Of a stretch of DNA of 8,079 bases, positions 7,093 to 8,079 are shown piece by piece; the first letter of the stretch is position 1; every line of letters starts with the position of its first letter. The position numbers and the translations under genes were made by a program. The notes below the pieces were generated by a model. The model saw nothing but the letters and a program-made list of their open reading frames with translations. It did not search any database and was not told the origin of the DNA. The stretch comes from Deltaproteobacteria bacterium (GTDB lineage Bacteria; Desulfobacterota; Syntrophia; Syntrophales; UBA2210), in NCBI GenBank assembly GCA_016935875.1, contig JAFGQD010000059.1, positions 1-8,079 on the forward strand, written 5' to 3'.

Positions 7093-7826
7093 CAGTATCT
7101 GACCTCCATGAGAAAAAGCCCCTGCGGAGGGGCCGTGATACCGGCCCTAGTCCTGTCCATGGCGACCATGATTTCTTTGAAACCGGTGGGCGTAGTAATT
7201 TCTCTCCCGACATCGACAAGCAGACCAACGATATTTCTCACCATATAACGCAGAAAGCCGTTTGCCTCTATGGTAAAGGAAATGATATCACCCTTCATAT
7301 GAACAGAGGTATCAATAACCGTTCGTATATGGTCTTCTGCATCGCCCCCTGAGGCACAGAAGGATGAAAAATCGTGCATCCCCTCAAGGATCTTGGCCGC
7401 CTGACCCATAGCATCCACATCAAGGGGAGCGCGCAGGTGCCAGGAGCAGTTCCGGTAGAGAGCGCTCCGTACCGGGTTATTGAATATCCTGTATACATAT
7501 ATCTTGCTCTTCGCGCTGTAACGAGCGTGAAATTCCTTGTCTGTATCGCGCAGGACCTTCACGACGATATCTTCGGGGAGAAGACTGTTGACCCCCTTCA
7601 GAAGATTTCCACATCCTATGGTCGACTTCGTCCTGAAGTTTGCCACCTGATTCAGGGCGTGAACGCCTGCGTCCGTTCTTCCCGAAGCCGTCAACCGTAT
7701 CTCTTCCTGCGTGATGGTCCCGATCTTTTTCTCAAGTACCTCCTGAATGCTGATCCCGTTGGGTTGCCTCTGCCATCCATGGTAGGCGGTACCGTCATAT
7801 TCGCAGACAATCATGACGTTTCTCAT
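7092..7826 (-). CDS. truA: tRNA pseudouridine(38-40) synthase TruA
   Basis: Isomerises uridines 38, 39 and 40 in the anticodon arm of many tRNAs. The 244 residues fit the usual 240-270. Motifs in order: CEYDGTAYHGWQRQ (8-21), the family's N-terminal signature; SGRTDAGVHA (48-57), with the catalytic Asp52; FHARYSA (99-105) followed by KIYVYRI; HDFSSFC (151-157); GFLRYMVRNIVG (190-201); and APPQGL (232-237) near the end. The ATG at 7826 gives MRNVMIVCEYDG, like typical TruA starts; ATG 7814 is an alternative and would remove the first four residues. The purine tract before either is weak. The open frame extends upstream to 8039, but that part overlaps pgk in another frame and looks nothing like TruA, so it was excluded. 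The gene lies 16 bases after the pgk stop and overlaps rfbD by one base, pointing to read-through from pgk. Confidence 0.97.
   Translation of the reverse strand: MRNVMIVCEYDGTAYHGWQRQPNGISIQEVLEKKIGTITQEEIRLTASGRTDAGVHALNQVANFRTKSTIGCGNLLKGVNSLLPEDIVVKVLRDTDKEFHARYSAKSKIYVYRIFNNPVRSALYRNCSWHLRAPLDVDAMGQAAKILEGMHDFSSFCASGGDAEDHIRTVIDTSVHMKGDIISFTIEANGFLRYMVRNIVGLLVDVGREITTPTGFKEIMVAMDRTRAGITAPPQGLFLMEVRY
7102..7107 (-). promoter_or_regulatory. Ribosome binding site of rfbD inside truA
   Basis: The minus strand reads GGAGGT, a near-perfect anti-16S match, 9 bases before the rfbD ATG at 7092 and inside the last codons of truA. With the TGATG stop-start overlap it indicates coupled translation of truA and rfbD. 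Confidence 0.7.
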
Positions 7827-7842
7827 AAGGTCGATCCCGCAG

Positions 7843-8079
7843 TTACTTCGTTTTCTTCGCACATTTATTGAGTGCTTCGACCGCCGGCAGTTTCTTGCCT
7901 TCCAACAGTTCGAGGGATGCTCCTCCTCCGGTGGATATATAGGTGATGTAGTCACTCTCCCCGGCCCTGTGAACGGCAACATCGGTGTCACCCCCGCCGA
8001 CGATGGTAAGGGCATGGGACTGCGCAACGGCATGGACAAGGGAGAAGGTCCCCATGCTGAACGCGTCTATCTCAAAGAC
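7843..8079 (-). CDS. pgk: Phosphoglycerate kinase, C-terminal 78 residues only
   Basis: Interconverts 1,3-bisphosphoglycerate + ADP and 3-phosphoglycerate + ATP in glycolysis and gluconeogenesis. The gene runs off the right edge. The visible part starts in frame at 8079 with VFEIDAFS (the end of the family's G-x-x-G-V-F-E segment that touches the nucleotide) and continues through IVGGGDTDVAV (26-36 of the fragment), the phosphate-binding loop and helix of the C-terminal nucleotide domain. It then has ISTGGGASLELLEGKKLP (48-65), the conserved C-terminal hinge and loop, and ends at TAA 7845-7843 with a lysine-rich tail. Complete PGK is about 390-400 residues, so some 80% lies outside the window. 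The residues seen are all the expected ones. truA follows after 16 bases with no terminator-like hairpin between. Confidence 0.96.
   Translation of the reverse strand, partial: VFEIDAFSMGTFSLVHAVAQSHALTIVGGGDTDVAVHRAGESDYITYISTGGGASLELLEGKKLPAVEALNKCAKKTK

Noticed and set aside
7827..8039. Upstream in-frame extension of truA giving a 315-residue protein
   Set aside because: The extra 71 residues overlap the well-conserved end of pgk in another frame and do not resemble any TruA; ATG 7826 fits the family N-terminus.
1..8079. Search for a mobile element, defence system, CRISPR array, tRNA/rRNA gene or other new system
   Set aside because: No repeats, transposase, integrase, phage or defence motifs were seen, and the seven recognised genes account for nearly all bases; the region reads as conserved core genome.

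Overview
The window is an ordinary bacterial housekeeping region. Seven protein genes, all on the minus strand, fill almost every base. In transcription order (high to low coordinates) they are: the 3' end of pgk (phosphoglycerate kinase, cut by the right edge), truA (tRNA pseudouridine 38-40 synthase), an rfbD-type dTDP-4-dehydrorhamnose reductase, mutL (mismatch repair), miaA (tRNA dimethylallyltransferase), valS (valyl-tRNA synthetase) and nadC (quinolinate phosphoribosyltransferase, cut by the left edge). No RNA gene, mobile element, CRISPR array, prophage trace or convincing terminator was seen, and no stretch over 300 bases lacks a gene.

Layout: pgk-truA-rfbD-mutL form one tightly packed unit with a 16-base gap, a 1-base TGATG overlap and a 10-base gap, so co-transcription and translational coupling are likely. 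The only real intergenic space is the roughly 160 bases between mutL and miaA, which hold a reasonable sigma-70-type promoter facing miaA. miaA-valS-nadC then form a second tight unit (35 and 8 bases between genes). Two starts are probably or possibly not ATG: mutL most likely begins at TTG, and valS has a GTG alternative overlapping the miaA stop.

The genes share broad cell upkeep rather than one pathway. truA, miaA and valS serve tRNA maturation and charging. mutL serves DNA repair, pgk glycolysis/gluconeogenesis, nadC NAD synthesis, and rfbD deoxysugar precursor supply for surface polysaccharide. MutL carries the full C-terminal endonuclease motif set, so repair is probably of the methyl-independent type found in most bacteria outside the MutH-bearing Gammaproteobacteria.

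Organism: a bacterium with moderate GC (judged by eye near or slightly below 50%). The long AGGAG-type ribosome binding sites, the nicking-type MutL and the mixed housekeeping operon would suit an anaerobic lineage of the former Deltaproteobacteria, Nitrospirota or a neighbouring phylum. This is a weak inference. I did not find a previously undescribed system here; the second-look items are modest.
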